Made by a program: the position numbers and the translations under genes. Below, piece by piece: positions 16,722 to 24,416 of a DNA stretch of 33,119 nt (within the stretch, counting starts at the first letter, position 1; each line of letters opens with the position of its first letter). Under the pieces are notes generated by a model. That model worked only from the letters and a program-made list of their open reading frames with translations. It ran no database searches and was not told the DNA's origin. This DNA comes from Clostridia bacterium (GTDB taxonomy: Bacteria; Bacillota; Clostridia; Oscillospirales; CAG-382): the NCBI GenBank assembly GCA_017629175.1, contig JAGBXS010000091.1, positions 1-33,119 on the forward strand, read 5' to 3'.

Positions 16722-16750
16722 AGTATACACCGAAAAAGAATATTTGTCAA
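16722..16750 (-). promoter_or_regulatory. Promoter of the rpmG-secE-nusG-rplK-rplA operon
   Basis: Minus-strand TTGACA (16745-16750) and TATACT (16722-16727) with a 17-base spacer. The transcript has a leader of about 125 bases before rpmG. Confidence 0.85.
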
Positions 16751-16761
16751 GGGGGAAAGTC

Positions 16762-16793
16762 AAAAAAAGAGACAAAAACTTGCCTCTTTTTTT
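16762..16793 (-). terminator. Terminator after rpiB
   Basis: AAAAAAAGAG (16762-16771) pairs with CTCTTTTTTT (16784-16793), giving a T run on the minus strand after the rpiB stop. It ends just before the promoter at 16722-16750. Confidence 0.75.
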
Positions 16794-16849
16794 GGTAATG
16801 TTGTTGAGAACTCGGCGAGAAACGGGAAATCAGGGAAAGCGCTTGGCGC

Positions 16850-17275
16850 TCACTCCATCATGGCGATGCGCTTGTCGTGTCTGCCGCCCTCGTAGGGAGT
16901 AGTCAGGAAGATGTTTGCCAGCTCCACCGCCTTTGCGCTGTCGATAACTCTGCCGCCCAGGCACAGCACGTTGGCGTTGTTGTGGCGACGGGTCATTTCT
17001 GCGGAGAAGGCGTCGGAAAGCACCGCGGCGCGGATGCCTTTTTGCTTGTTGGCGGTCATGGACATGCCGATGCCGGTGCCGCAGCAGAGGATGCCCAGCA
17101 CGCACTCACCGCTCTGCACGGCGGCGCAAACCTTCTTGGCGTAAACGGGATAATCCACGGAATCCGTGGTGGTGGTGCCGAAGTCGATAAACTCCACACC
17201 CTTGTTCTTCAGATCTTCAATGATGGCGTTCTTGATCTCCAAGCCGCCGTGGTCACAGCCCAATGCGATTTTCAT
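16850..17275 (-). CDS. rpiB: Ribose 5-phosphate isomerase B
   Basis: The 141-residue protein begins MKIALGCDHGG and has the catalytic-cysteine loop GILCCGTGIGMSMTANK (Cys65), the RAAVLSDAFSAEMTRRHNNANVL block and GGRVIDSAKA, all typical of RpiB/LacAB. It interconverts ribulose 5-phosphate and ribose 5-phosphate, feeding PRPP and purines. It starts 7 bases after tsaB and is last in the ZTP-riboswitch operon. Confidence 0.94.
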   Translation of the reverse strand: MKIALGCDHGGLEIKNAIIEDLKNKGVEFIDFGTTTTDSVDYPVYAKKVCAAVQSGECVLGILCCGTGIGMSMTANKQKGIRAAVLSDAFSAEMTRRHNNANVLCLGGRVIDSAKAVELANIFLTTPYEGGRHDKRIAMME

Positions 17276-17282
17276 ATAGTAG

Positions 17283-17978
17283 TTACCTTTCGTTTAATCT
17301 TTCGAGTCGTTCTCTTTCTGCTTGGGGCACCCGCAGGTAAATGGGGCGCAGTTCTTTGCCGGAGACGGTTTTGCCCTCCGTAAACATACGGTAGCCGCAC
17401 AGGGCTACGGAAAGGGCGTTTTGCTCACGGATCACGGGATTGGCAACGGTGTGAGGGCATTCCTCAGCAAAGAGGGAAGCGAACACAGCCGCACCGTCGC
17501 CGCAAAGCATGGCGTTCTTTCCTGCCAGCATGGCGGAAATTTCTTCGAAGCTGCCGCAGGAATCGGGGGTGAGGCGGACGCCGTTTTCAAAGACTGCGTA
17601 ATAGAATTGGTTGCGTCTGGCATCCATCAAAGCGCACACCGTTCCGGGAACACCCTCTAAGTTCTGCGCCAGGGAGTCCAGGGTGGAAACCGGTGCGCAG
17701 GGGAGGCCCTTGGGGAATGCCAGCCCTTTCACGGTGGCAACGCCGATGCGTACCCCGGTGAAGGAGCCGGGGCCTGCGTTGACGGCAAGAAGCTCCAGGT
17801 CGGAGACCTTTGCCCCGTAGACCTGCAAAATATGGTCCACCATGGGCATCAGGTTCTCGCTGTGGGTCATTTTGTTCTTCACGGTGAACACGCTGTGGGA
17901 GATCAGCTCTCCGTCTTTTACCTCCGCAAGAGCCACGGAGGCGGTAACAGCGGTGGAATCCATGCCTAAGATCAGCAT
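17283..17978 (-). CDS. tsaB: tRNA threonylcarbamoyladenosine biosynthesis protein TsaB
   Basis: The 231-residue ASKHA-fold protein begins MLILGMDSTAVTASVAL and carries LELLAVNAGPGSFTGVRIGVATVKGLA, the TsaB hallmark. It is the scaffold partner of TsaD in t6A modification of ANN-decoding tRNAs. The start at 17978 is chosen from AGGAAG upstream and the family N-terminus; it overlaps the tsaE stop by 7 bases. The tsaE-tsaB pairing is common, while placement behind fhs is less so. Confidence 0.93.
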   Translation of the reverse strand: MLILGMDSTAVTASVALAEVKDGELISHSVFTVKNKMTHSENLMPMVDHILQVYGAKVSDLELLAVNAGPGSFTGVRIGVATVKGLAFPKGLPCAPVSTLDSLAQNLEGVPGTVCALMDARRNQFYYAVFENGVRLTPDSCGSFEEISAMLAGKNAMLCGDGAAVFASLFAEECPHTVANPVIREQNALSVALCGYRMFTEGKTVSGKELRPIYLRVPQAERERLERLNER

Positions 17979-18391
17979 AACGTAAACTTCCTTTCGGTTT
18001 CCCCCGCCTTTTCGATGCGCAGACGGTAGGCGTCGGCGGGAATGGCGCCGTCGATGAGCTCGCTCCACTCCGTTACCACGATGCCCTTGCCGCCCAAGCG
18101 GTCAAAGTACCCCGTGGAGTACAGATCGTCCTCGTCGGCGATACGGTACAGGTCGTAATGATACACCGTGAGGGTGTCGCCCTCGTACTCGTTGACGATG
18201 GCGAAGGTGGGGGAATGCACCAAGGGCAGGCATTCCGGGCAAAGCGCCTTTACCAGCCCGCGGACGAAGGCGGTTTTTCCCGCCCCCATCTCGCCGTACA
18301 GCGCCAGCACGTCCCCCGGCTTCAGCAGGGAAGCGATCTCCGCCGCAATTGCGTCGGTGTCGAATAAATTCTTGGAATAAAATTCTTTCAT
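17972..18391 (-). CDS. tsaE: tRNA threonylcarbamoyladenosine biosynthesis ATPase TsaE
   Basis: The 139-residue protein has Walker A LYGEMGAGKTAFVRGL (31-46), the SPTFAIVNEY switch segment, and VYHYDLYRIADEDDLYSTGYFD, typical of YjeE/TsaE. It is the ATPase of the TsaBDE complex that makes t6A. Its ATG abuts the fhs stop with no gap and its AGGA site lies in the last codons of fhs, so it is coupled to fhs translation. Confidence 0.94.
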   Translation of the reverse strand: MKEFYSKNLFDTDAIAAEIASLLKPGDVLALYGEMGAGKTAFVRGLVKALCPECLPLVHSPTFAIVNEYEGDTLTVYHYDLYRIADEDDLYSTGYFDRLGGKGIVVTEWSELIDGAIPADAYRLRIEKAGETERKFTLC

Positions 18392-20056
18392 TTAGAAGAG
18401 TCCTACGATCTTTCCGTCTACCAGATCGATCTTCTCGGCGGCGGGATGCAAGGGGAGACCGGGCATGGTCATCACCTCGCCGGTGAGCACCACCACAAAG
18501 CCTGCACCTGCGGAAACACGCACTTCACGGACGGTGAGGCGGTAGCCGGAGGGTGCGCCCAGCTTCTTGGGATCGTCGGAGAGGGAGTATTGGGTCTTTG
18601 CCACGCAGATGGGGAGGTTGCCGTAGCCCAACGCCTCGATGTCGGCGATTGCCTTCTTGGCGGCGGGGAGGATGTCCACACCCTCGGCGTGGTAGATCTT
18701 GGTGGCAACGGCGTTGATCTTCTCGGTGAGAGAAGCCTCTGCGGGATAGGTGAACTTGAAATCGGTGGGCAATTCGCAGAGACGGACAACTTCCTCAGCC
18801 AGCTCTGCGCTGCCTGCGCCGCCTTCCGCAAAGGCCTTGGAAACGATGGCCTTCACGCCCTTTTCGGCGCAGTAGGAACGGATCAGCTCCAGCTCTGCCT
18901 CGGTGTCTGCGTAGAAGTGGTTGATCACAACCACCAGAGGGATGCCGAAGCCCTTCAGGTTATCGATATGGGCACCCAGGTTGGCGATGCCTGCCTGCAG
19001 TGCTTCCAGGTTTTCTTTTCCGGTCTCTGCCTTGGGAACGCCGCCGTTGTACTTCAGAGCACGGGCGGTGGCAACCAGCACGATGGCGTTGGGATGGAAT
19101 CCCGCGGCACGGCACTTGATGTCCAAGAACTTCTCCGCACCCAGGTCGGCGCCGAAGCCTGCCTCGGTAACGGTGTAGTCTGCGATCTTCAAAGCGGTGC
19201 GGGTAGCGATGAGAGAGTTACACCCGTGGGCGATGTTGGCAAAGGGGCCGCCGTGCACCAAAGTGGGGGTGTTCTCCAGGGTCTGCACCAGGTTGGGCTT
19301 GATGGCGTCCTTCAGGAGAACGGTCATGGCGCCTGCCGCATCCAGCTGACGGCAGTATACGGGGTTGCCGTCGTAATCGTAGGCTACCAGCATATTGCCC
19401 AGTCTCTCCTTCAGATCCTCGGGAGAGGAAGCAAGGCAGAGGATTGCCATGATCTCGGAGGCAACGGTGATCATAAACTTGTCCTGGCGGGTAACGCCGT
19501 TTTTCTTTTCACCCAAGCCTACGGTGATCTCACGAAGCACGCGGTCGTTGATATCCACGCATCTGGAGTGGATGATCCGCTTGGGGTCAATGCGGAGAGC
19601 GTTGCCCTGCTGGAGGTGGTTATCCAGCATAGCGGAAAGCAGGTTGTTGGCCGCGGTGATGGCGTGGAAGTCACCGGTGAAGTGGAGGTTGATATCCTCC
19701 ATGGGAACGACCTGGGCGTATCCGCCGCCTGCGGCACCGCCCTTGATGCCGAACACGGGACCCAGAGAGGGCTCGCGCAGAGCGATCATAACGTTCTTGC
19801 CCATACGGTGCAGAGCGTCGCCCAGACCGATGGTCATGGTGGTCTTGCCTTCTCCCGCAGGGGTGGGAGAGATGGCGGTGACAAGGATCAGCTTGCCGTT
19901 CTCCTTGTCTGCAAAGCGGGCTTCCGCCTCGGGAAGCAGCTTGGCCTTGTATTTGCCGTAGGGGTCGATATCGTCTTCGCAGATGCCAAGGCTTTTTGCT
20001 ACGGCGGTGATGGGAAGCATCTTCGCTTCCTGGGCAATTTCTACGTCCGGTTTCAT
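18392..20056 (-). CDS. fhs: Formate--tetrahydrofolate ligase
   Basis: The 554-residue protein has the usual length, with the P-loop TPAGEGKTT (65-73), [22 protein letters not shown], the [10 protein letters not shown] segment, [14 protein letters not shown] and the [14 protein letters not shown] motif. It makes 10-formyl-THF from formate, THF and ATP, for purine synthesis or the folate branch of C1 metabolism. A ZTP riboswitch and terminator precede it. folD and fchA, the next folate steps, lie about 6 kb away in this window. Confidence 0.97.
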   Translation of the reverse strand: MKPDVEIAQEAKMLPITAVAKSLGICEDDIDPYGKYKAKLLPEAEARFADKENGKLILVTAISPTPAGEGKTTMTIGLGDALHRMGKNVMIALREPSLGPVFGIKGGAAGGGYAQVVPMEDINLHFTGDFHAITAANNLLSAMLDNHLQQGNALRIDPKRIIHSRCVDINDRVLREITVGLGEKKNGVTRQDKFMITVASEIMAILCLASSPEDLKERLGNMLVAYDYDGNPVYCRQLDAAGAMTVLLKDAIKPNLVQTLENTPTLVHGGPFANIAHGCNSLIATRTALKIADYTVTEAGFGADLGAEKFLDIKCRAAGFHPNAIVLVATARALKYNGGVPKAETGKENLEALQAGIANLGAHIDNLKGFGIPLVVVINHFYADTEAELELIRSYCAEKGVKAIVSKAFAEGGAGSAELAEEVVRLCELPTDFKFTYPAEASLTEKINAVATKIYHAEGVDILPAAKKAIADIEALGYGNLPICVAKTQYSLSDDPKKLGAPSGYRLTVREVRVSAGAGFVVVLTGEVMTMPGLPLHPAAEKIDLVDGKIVGLF

Positions 20057-20100
20057 TGGGTACGCTCCTGTTCTGTATGATGATTCTTATTTTTGAGAAA

Positions 20101-20137
20101 ACAAAAGGACAATCCCTTGTAAACAAAAGGATTGCCC
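20101..20137 (-). terminator. Riboswitch-controlled terminator before fhs
   Basis: On the minus strand GGGCAATCC pairs with GGATTGTCC, followed by TTTTGTTTTC. The 5' arm shares GGGC with the 3' end of the ZTP aptamer, so aptamer and terminator exclude each other, giving a transcription ON switch when ZTP is bound. Confidence 0.85.
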
Positions 20138-20207
20138 AGACGGTCGGCATAAAAAACGCTTCAGCTCGGCACACTGTGTTGATTCACATATCCGTCAGCA
20201 CCGATCC
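20134..20207 (-). promoter_or_regulatory. ZTP riboswitch (pfl RNA motif)
   Basis: The minus-strand leader of fhs contains GCTGACGG..GTGAATCAACAC and, 3', ATGCCGACCGTCTGGGC. These correspond to the two conserved halves of the ZTP aptamer, including the CCGNCTGGGC core and the preceding GCCGA. ZTP/ZMP accumulate when 10-formyl-THF is short, and the motif classically precedes fhs, purH and folate genes. The recognised family, the gene behind it, the promoter 9 bases upstream and the overlapping terminator all agree. Confidence 0.93.
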
Positions 20208-20215
20208 TATGGCTT

Positions 20216-20245
20216 ATCATAGCACATTCCACACGAATTTGTCAA
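20216..20245 (-). promoter_or_regulatory. Promoter of the fhs-tsaE-tsaB-rpiB operon
   Basis: Minus-strand TTGACA (20240-20245) and TATGAT (20216-20221) with an 18-base spacer, placing the transcript start at the 5' edge of the riboswitch. Confidence 0.85.
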
Positions 20246-20254
20246 GGGATACGC

Positions 20255-20330
20255 TTAAGAAACTTTCTTTGGAAAAGAAAGTTTCTTAAAAACTTCAAAG
20301 AAACTCAATGCCGAAAACTGGCGTTTTCGG
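20255..20330 (+). repeat. Dispersed inverted-repeat element, copy C
   Basis: TTAAGAAACTTTCTTT pairs with AAAGAAAGTTTCTTAA (20255-20289), then TTCAAAGAAAC (20294-20304), then CCGAAAAC/GTTTTCGG (20311-20330). The order and spacing match copy B, with compensating changes in the stem (ACTTT for CCTTT). It lies between asd and the fhs promoter, oriented against both genes. Confidence 0.8.
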
Positions 20331-20349
20331 AGGAAATAAAACGATCTCC

Positions 20350-20373
20350 CTTTTCCTTTCTTCAAAGGAAAAG
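20350..20373. repeat. Intergenic hairpin
   Basis: CTTTTCCTTT pairs perfectly with AAAGGAAAAG around a CTTC loop. On the plus strand TTTTTGG follows. It is one of four hairpins packed into 20255-20427. Confidence 0.55.
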
Positions 20374-20389
20374 TTTTTGGGGTGAGAGT

Positions 20390-20427
20390 ATGAGAGAGGG
20401 ACTTTTTTCAAAAAGTCCCTCTCTCAT
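20390..20427 (-). terminator. Perfect 18-bp inverted repeat after asd
   Basis: ATGAGAGAGGGACTTTTT pairs with its complement across a 2-base centre. It lies 16 bases after the asd stop and probably terminates or stabilises the asd transcript, although no T run follows on the minus strand. Confidence 0.6.
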
Positions 20428-20443
20428 AAAATGATTTGCGTTA

Positions 20444-21523
20444 TTATCCCAAATATCCCTGCTTATACAGCAGCTCTGCGCCCAGAACGGCGCCGCCTGC
20501 GGCACCGCGCAGGGTGTTGTGGGAGAGGCAGACGAACTTGTAATCGAAGAGGGTATCCTCTCTCAGTCTGCCGATGGAGATGCCCATGCCGCCGTAGAGA
20601 TCTCTGTCCAGACGGGTCTGGGGGCGGTTATCCTCTTCGAAGTAGGTCAAGAACTTCTCGGGGGCGTGGGGGAGGGAGAGGCGCTGTGCCTCGCCTTCGA
20701 AGGCTGCCCAATCTGCCTTGATCTGCTCGATAGAGGGCTTGTTTTCAAAGCTGACGGAAACTGCCGCCAAATGTCCGTCGGAAGCGGGAACGCGGATGCA
20801 CTGTGCGGAGATCACGGGGGAGGTAGCGTTTACGATGACGCCGTTCTCCACATTGCCCCAAACCTTCAGGGGCTCCTTCTCGCTCTTTTCTTCCTCGCCG
20901 CCGATGTAGGGGATCACGTTGTCCACCATCTCGGGCCAGGTGTCAAAATTCTTGCCTGCGCCGGAGATCGCCTGGAAGGTGGTAACGTTCACAGCCTTGA
21001 TGCCGTACTTGCGCAGGGGCTCCAATGCGGGAACGTAGCTCTGAATAGAGCAGTTGGGCTTTACGGAGATGAAGCCCTTCTTGGTGCCCAGACGGGCTCT
21101 CTGGGCTTCGATCACTGCGGTGTGAGCGTAGTTGATCTCGGGAATGAGCATGGGGACGTCGGCAGTACCGCGGTGAGCGGAGTTGTTGGACACCACGGGG
21201 ATCTCCGCCTTTGCGTAGGCCTCCTCCAGCTCTGCAACGTACTTCTTATCCATATTGATGGCGCAGAACACGAAGTCAACGTGGGGCTTAACGCTCTCGA
21301 TGTCCTCGGCGTTGAGAACCACCATGTCAGCGATTCCTTCGGGAATGGGGGTGGACATCATCCATCTGCCTTCCACTGCCTCGCCGTAGGTCTTGCCTGC
21401 GGTGGAGGGGCTTGCCACCAATGCGGTGATCTCAAAATAGGGGTGGTCTGCGATCAACGTGATAAAACGCTGGCCGACCATGCCGGTTGCGCCGACGATG
21501 CCGGCTCTCAGCTTGTTTGCCAT
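20444..21523 (-). CDS. asd: Aspartate-semialdehyde dehydrogenase
   Basis: The 359-residue protein opens with the NADP-binding GIVGATGMVGQRF, carries the active-site Cys158 in KPNCSIQ and the catalytic His251 in RVPASDGHLA. The sequence style (KPNCSIQ, LSHNTLRGAAGGAVLGAELL) fits the archaeal/fungal-type ASADH branch found in many clostridia. It makes aspartate semialdehyde for lysine/diaminopimelate, threonine and methionine. It follows the GNAT gene by 20 bases. Confidence 0.95.
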   Translation of the reverse strand: MANKLRAGIVGATGMVGQRFITLIADHPYFEITALVASPSTAGKTYGEAVEGRWMMSTPIPEGIADMVVLNAEDIESVKPHVDFVFCAINMDKKYVAELEEAYAKAEIPVVSNNSAHRGTADVPMLIPEINYAHTAVIEAQRARLGTKKGFISVKPNCSIQSYVPALEPLRKYGIKAVNVTTFQAISGAGKNFDTWPEMVDNVIPYIGGEEEKSEKEPLKVWGNVENGVIVNATSPVISAQCIRVPASDGHLAAVSVSFENKPSIEQIKADWAAFEGEAQRLSLPHAPEKFLTYFEEDNRPQTRLDRDLYGGMGISIGRLREDTLFDYKFVCLSHNTLRGAAGGAVLGAELLYKQGYLG

Positions 21524-21543
21524 GGTAAATGTTCCTTTCGGGG

Positions 21544-22017
21544 TCAGATCAGATCTTTGTAAATACCGGGGATGGAGCCTTCGATGACTTCCGCACCGCA
21601 GACTTTCTTGTAGTAATCAACGGGGCCGGCACTGCCGATGATGGCGTAGCCGTAGCCCTCTTCTCTCAGGGCTTCCATGCAGGCGATGAGCAAAGCTCCG
21701 CCGATGCCGCCCTTGCGCGCCTCTTCGGCAACGCCGGTGGGGCCGAAGAAGTCGGGCGCGGTGCAGTCATAGCCTGCAAAGCCCAGGATCTCCTTCTTCT
21801 CGGTGTCGTAAGCGATGAAGCAGGAAACGGGAGACTTGGTGAAGGCTGCGGCGATCTCGTTGGACCAGCCGATGCCGAATCTCTCCTCGATCCATCTCAG
21901 TACCTTGTCACGGTTGGGGGTCATGGGGCGGATGATGCGCACGTTTCTGGCCGCTACTCTGTCGTAGAACGGCTTGCTGTCGGGAAGGTTGTAAAGCTTG
22001 ACGAGCATATCGGGCAT
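21544..22017 (-). CDS. GNAT-family N-acetyltransferase
   Basis: The 157-residue protein has a GNAT core: CFIAYDTEKKEILGFAGYD for strands 2-4, the acetyl-CoA-binding loop VAEEARKGGIGGALLIACMEAL (R/Q-x-x-G-x-A/G type), and a C-terminal GSAGPVDYYKKVCGAEVIEG. The start at 22017 is supported by AAGGAGG 8 bases upstream. It precedes asd by 20 bases and is probably cotranscribed. The substrate is unknown. Confidence 0.88.
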   Translation of the reverse strand: MPDMLVKLYNLPDSKPFYDRVAARNVRIIRPMTPNRDKVLRWIEERFGIGWSNEIAAAFTKSPVSCFIAYDTEKKEILGFAGYDCTAPDFFGPTGVAEEARKGGIGGALLIACMEALREEGYGYAIIGSAGPVDYYKKVCGAEVIEGSIPGIYKDLI

Positions 22018-22054
22018 AGGGGTTGCCTCCTTGAAATGATGTTTGATGATGAAC

Positions 22055-22089
22055 AAAAGCCGCCGCTTCGCTTCTGCGATGGCGGCGGC
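22055..22089 (-). terminator. Terminator after the LRR gene
   Basis: GCCGCCGC (22059-22066) pairs with GCGGCGGC (22082-22089), followed on the minus strand by TTTTGTTC. It lies between the LRR stop and the GNAT start, so GNAT-asd may partly depend on read-through; no separate promoter was found. Confidence 0.75.
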
Positions 22090-22111
22090 AATCCTTCGTT
22101 AGAAACGAAAC

Positions 22112-24319
22112 TTATTTTTTGGTGGTGGGCTTGTCGTAGGTGACCTTCATGTTGCCGTATTCCTCGAAGATGACGAATTCGGTGATCTTCTTACAGCCGG
22201 TAAGGGTGAGGTTCAGCTTGGACTTGGCATCGAATACCAGCTCAGCCTTCTTGTCGCCGAGTTTGGGAGTGCCGAAGGCATCCTTGATGGAGGTGTTGTC
22301 CAGAGCGGTACACTTGGTGAAGTTCGCGGTGGAGAGCTTCTTCAGAGTTACCAGATCCTTGATGTCCTTCAGCTTGAGACATTCGGTCATGGTCAGGGTG
22401 GTGATGTACTCGTTGCCCTTCAGACCGCTCAGACTTTCCAGATCAGTGTTGGAAAGGTTCACGGTGGTCAGCTTCTTCAGCTCCTTCAGATCGGGGATCT
22501 CGGTGATGCCGGTCTTGTTAGCGGTCAGGGTAGCCAGCTCCTTCAGAGTCTCAATGCCCTTCAGAGAGGTCAAAGTCTTGTTGTCGGTGAGGGTCAAAGA
22601 GGAGAGCTTGTCGCAACCGGTGAACTGCAGAGCCGCGGTCTCGCCGGAGGTCAGCTTGTTGTCGGACAGATCCAGAGAGCCCAGCTTCTTAGCGGAGAGG
22701 GCGATGGAGGTGAGGTAGTTGTCGGAGAGGGTGATGGTGAGGGTGTTGGTGTTGACTGCCTTTTCCTCTTCCTTGGTAACCTTCTTGTCTGCCTCGATAT
22801 CGTCGTCGGACATACCGGGATAGGTGGGGTTGAGGCCCTTCAGACCGGAAGCATCCTCAAGATTGTTGTCGGACAGATCCAGAGAGCCCAGACGGTCCAG
22901 CTTGGAGAGGTCGGGAGCGGTAACGATGTTGTTGTCGCCCAAAGCCAGGGTCATCAGCTTGGTCATGCCGCTGACGGCAGATGCATCGGTAAGACCGTTG
23001 TCGGAAGCATCCAGGTAAGTAACCTCGGTAGCGGAGGACAGAGCGGAAATATCGGTGAGCTTGTTGCCGGAGAGGTAAACGTTCTCAAGCTTTGCAAAGC
23101 CCTTCACTGCGTTGATATCGGTGAGCTGGCAATCCAGCGCGTGGAGAAGCTTCATCTCGGTCATTGCCTCAACACCCTTCAGGTTGGTGATGGGGTTGGT
23201 AGCAACGGAGAGGTACTTCACGTTCTTCAGGCCGGACAATGCGGAAAGATCGGAAATATTGTTGTTGGAGATATCCAGGTACTTCAGGTTGGGAAGCTTA
23301 GCGATGATGGAAAGATCGTCGTTGGTAAGACCGGAAGCGTTGTACTCGGTCTCGGATTCCTCGGACTCTTCTCTGCTCTCTTCTTCCTCGGGGGTCTCTA
23401 CCTTAGAGGACTCTTCCTTGGAGGATTCTTCCTTGGAGGACTCCTCCTTAGACTCTTCCTTGGAGGATTCCTCGGCAGAGGTATCGCCGGAATGGTCGTG
23501 ATCGTGGTCGTCCTCTTCCTCCACAGTAACGTCGATGCTGTTCAGACCCAGGTAGGTGAGCCCGGTAGCGTTCTCCAGAGCGGAGATGTCGGTGAGGGCG
23601 GTGCTGGTAGCATCCAGCTTGTTCAGGTTGGGGAAGTTCTCAATACCGTCCAGAGTGGTAATTCCGGTGTAGCAGATAGAGAGCTGCTCCAGCTTCTTCA
23701 GAGAGGAGATCTGCTCCAGGCTGGTGAGCTGGGTGAGCTTGGTAGCGGCGATCAGAGTGTCCAGAGAGTAGGGGGTGTTGCCCAGACCGTACATACTGTA
23801 AAGCTGAGTCTGGTAGCAGCCCTCGGACATGGTGGACAGCTCGGAAATGTCGAATGCACGGAGCATACGCAGGTTGCGGAACAGGTTCAGGTCGGTGGGA
23901 TCGGAAAGCTGATAGATCACCTGTGCCACGTTCTGGGAATAATCGGGAGCCTTCTCGTCGGTGGGCTTGTAATCGGGATCGGTCTGCTCCATCAGAGCGT
24001 CGGTATAGGTCTTATCGCACAGCATGACCACGGGGTATGCGTAGGACTGCATGGTGGCAGTGTCCACGCCTACGCTGCAGAAGTATACCAGACCTTCAAA
24101 ACGGTCCAGATCCTCCTGGGTGAGGTCGTACTGGGAAGAGAGTCCCAAAGCGGAAGCGATAGCGGAAGCAAAGTTCTTATCGCTGAAGTCCTGATAGAAG
24201 GACATTTTGTGGGAGATGCTGATCACGATGGTGCTTGCCAGCATGATGAACACCAAAGCACAACAAATAATTGCGTTTCGCAACTGTTTCTTCTGCTTCT
24301 GCTTGTAGATAGATGCCAT
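22112..24319 (-). CDS. Membrane-anchored leucine-rich-repeat protein with a Ser/Glu-rich insert
   Basis: The 735-residue protein has a short cytoplasmic N-terminus, one membrane helix (about 15-36) and an exported body. A non-repeat region (40-190) is followed by internalin-style LRRs of about 22 residues (for example LPNLKYLDISNNNISDLSAL), about 195-262 and 330-640. Between these blocks lies an insert at 266-328: a His/Asp cluster (EEDDHDHDHSGDTS) then repeats of SSKEE and EESEE type. There is no LPXTG motif, so it stays membrane-anchored. Such repeats usually mediate protein or surface binding. GGAGG precedes the ATG, with a promoter at 24363-24391. Confidence 0.87.
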   Translation of the reverse strand: MASIYKQKQKKQLRNAIICCALVFIMLASTIVISISHKMSFYQDFSDKNFASAIASALGLSSQYDLTQEDLDRFEGLVYFCSVGVDTATMQSYAYPVVMLCDKTYTDALMEQTDPDYKPTDEKAPDYSQNVAQVIYQLSDPTDLNLFRNLRMLRAFDISELSTMSEGCYQTQLYSMYGLGNTPYSLDTLIAATKLTQLTSLEQISSLKKLEQLSICYTGITTLDGIENFPNLNKLDATSTALTDISALENATGLTYLGLNSIDVTVEEEDDHDHDHSGDTSAEESSKEESKEESSKEESSKEESSKVETPEEEESREESEESETEYNASGLTNDDLSIIAKLPNLKYLDISNNNISDLSALSGLKNVKYLSVATNPITNLKGVEAMTEMKLLHALDCQLTDINAVKGFAKLENVYLSGNKLTDISALSSATEVTYLDASDNGLTDASAVSGMTKLMTLALGDNNIVTAPDLSKLDRLGSLDLSDNNLEDASGLKGLNPTYPGMSDDDIEADKKVTKEEEKAVNTNTLTITLSDNYLTSIALSAKKLGSLDLSDNKLTSGETAALQFTGCDKLSSLTLTDNKTLTSLKGIETLKELATLTANKTGITEIPDLKELKKLTTVNLSNTDLESLSGLKGNEYITTLTMTECLKLKDIKDLVTLKKLSTANFTKCTALDNTSIKDAFGTPKLGDKKAELVFDAKSKLNLTLTGCKKITEFVIFEEYGNMKVTYDKPTTKK

Positions 24320-24362
24320 GTTGTTTCCTCCGAAACTTGAGAATTCTTTATTTCAATGGGTT

Positions 24363-24391
24363 ATTGTACCACAAAAAGTTGATAATTGCAA
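24363..24391 (-). promoter_or_regulatory. Promoter of the LRR gene
   Basis: Minus-strand TTGCAA (24386-24391) and TACAAT (24363-24368) with a 17-base spacer. Confidence 0.75.
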
Positions 24392-24416
24392 TAGGAAAAT
24401 GATTTTTCCTGAAAAA

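Noticed and set aside
18446..20080. Plus-strand open frame opposite fhs
   Set aside because: fhs on the minus strand is unambiguous, and the antisense product has no domain and no ribosome binding site.
20134..20207. Tetrahydrofolate riboswitch considered for the fhs leader
   Set aside because: The conserved blocks (GCTGACGG and GCCGACCGTCTGGGC) match the ZTP motif, and the THF aptamer's characteristic sequences are not present.
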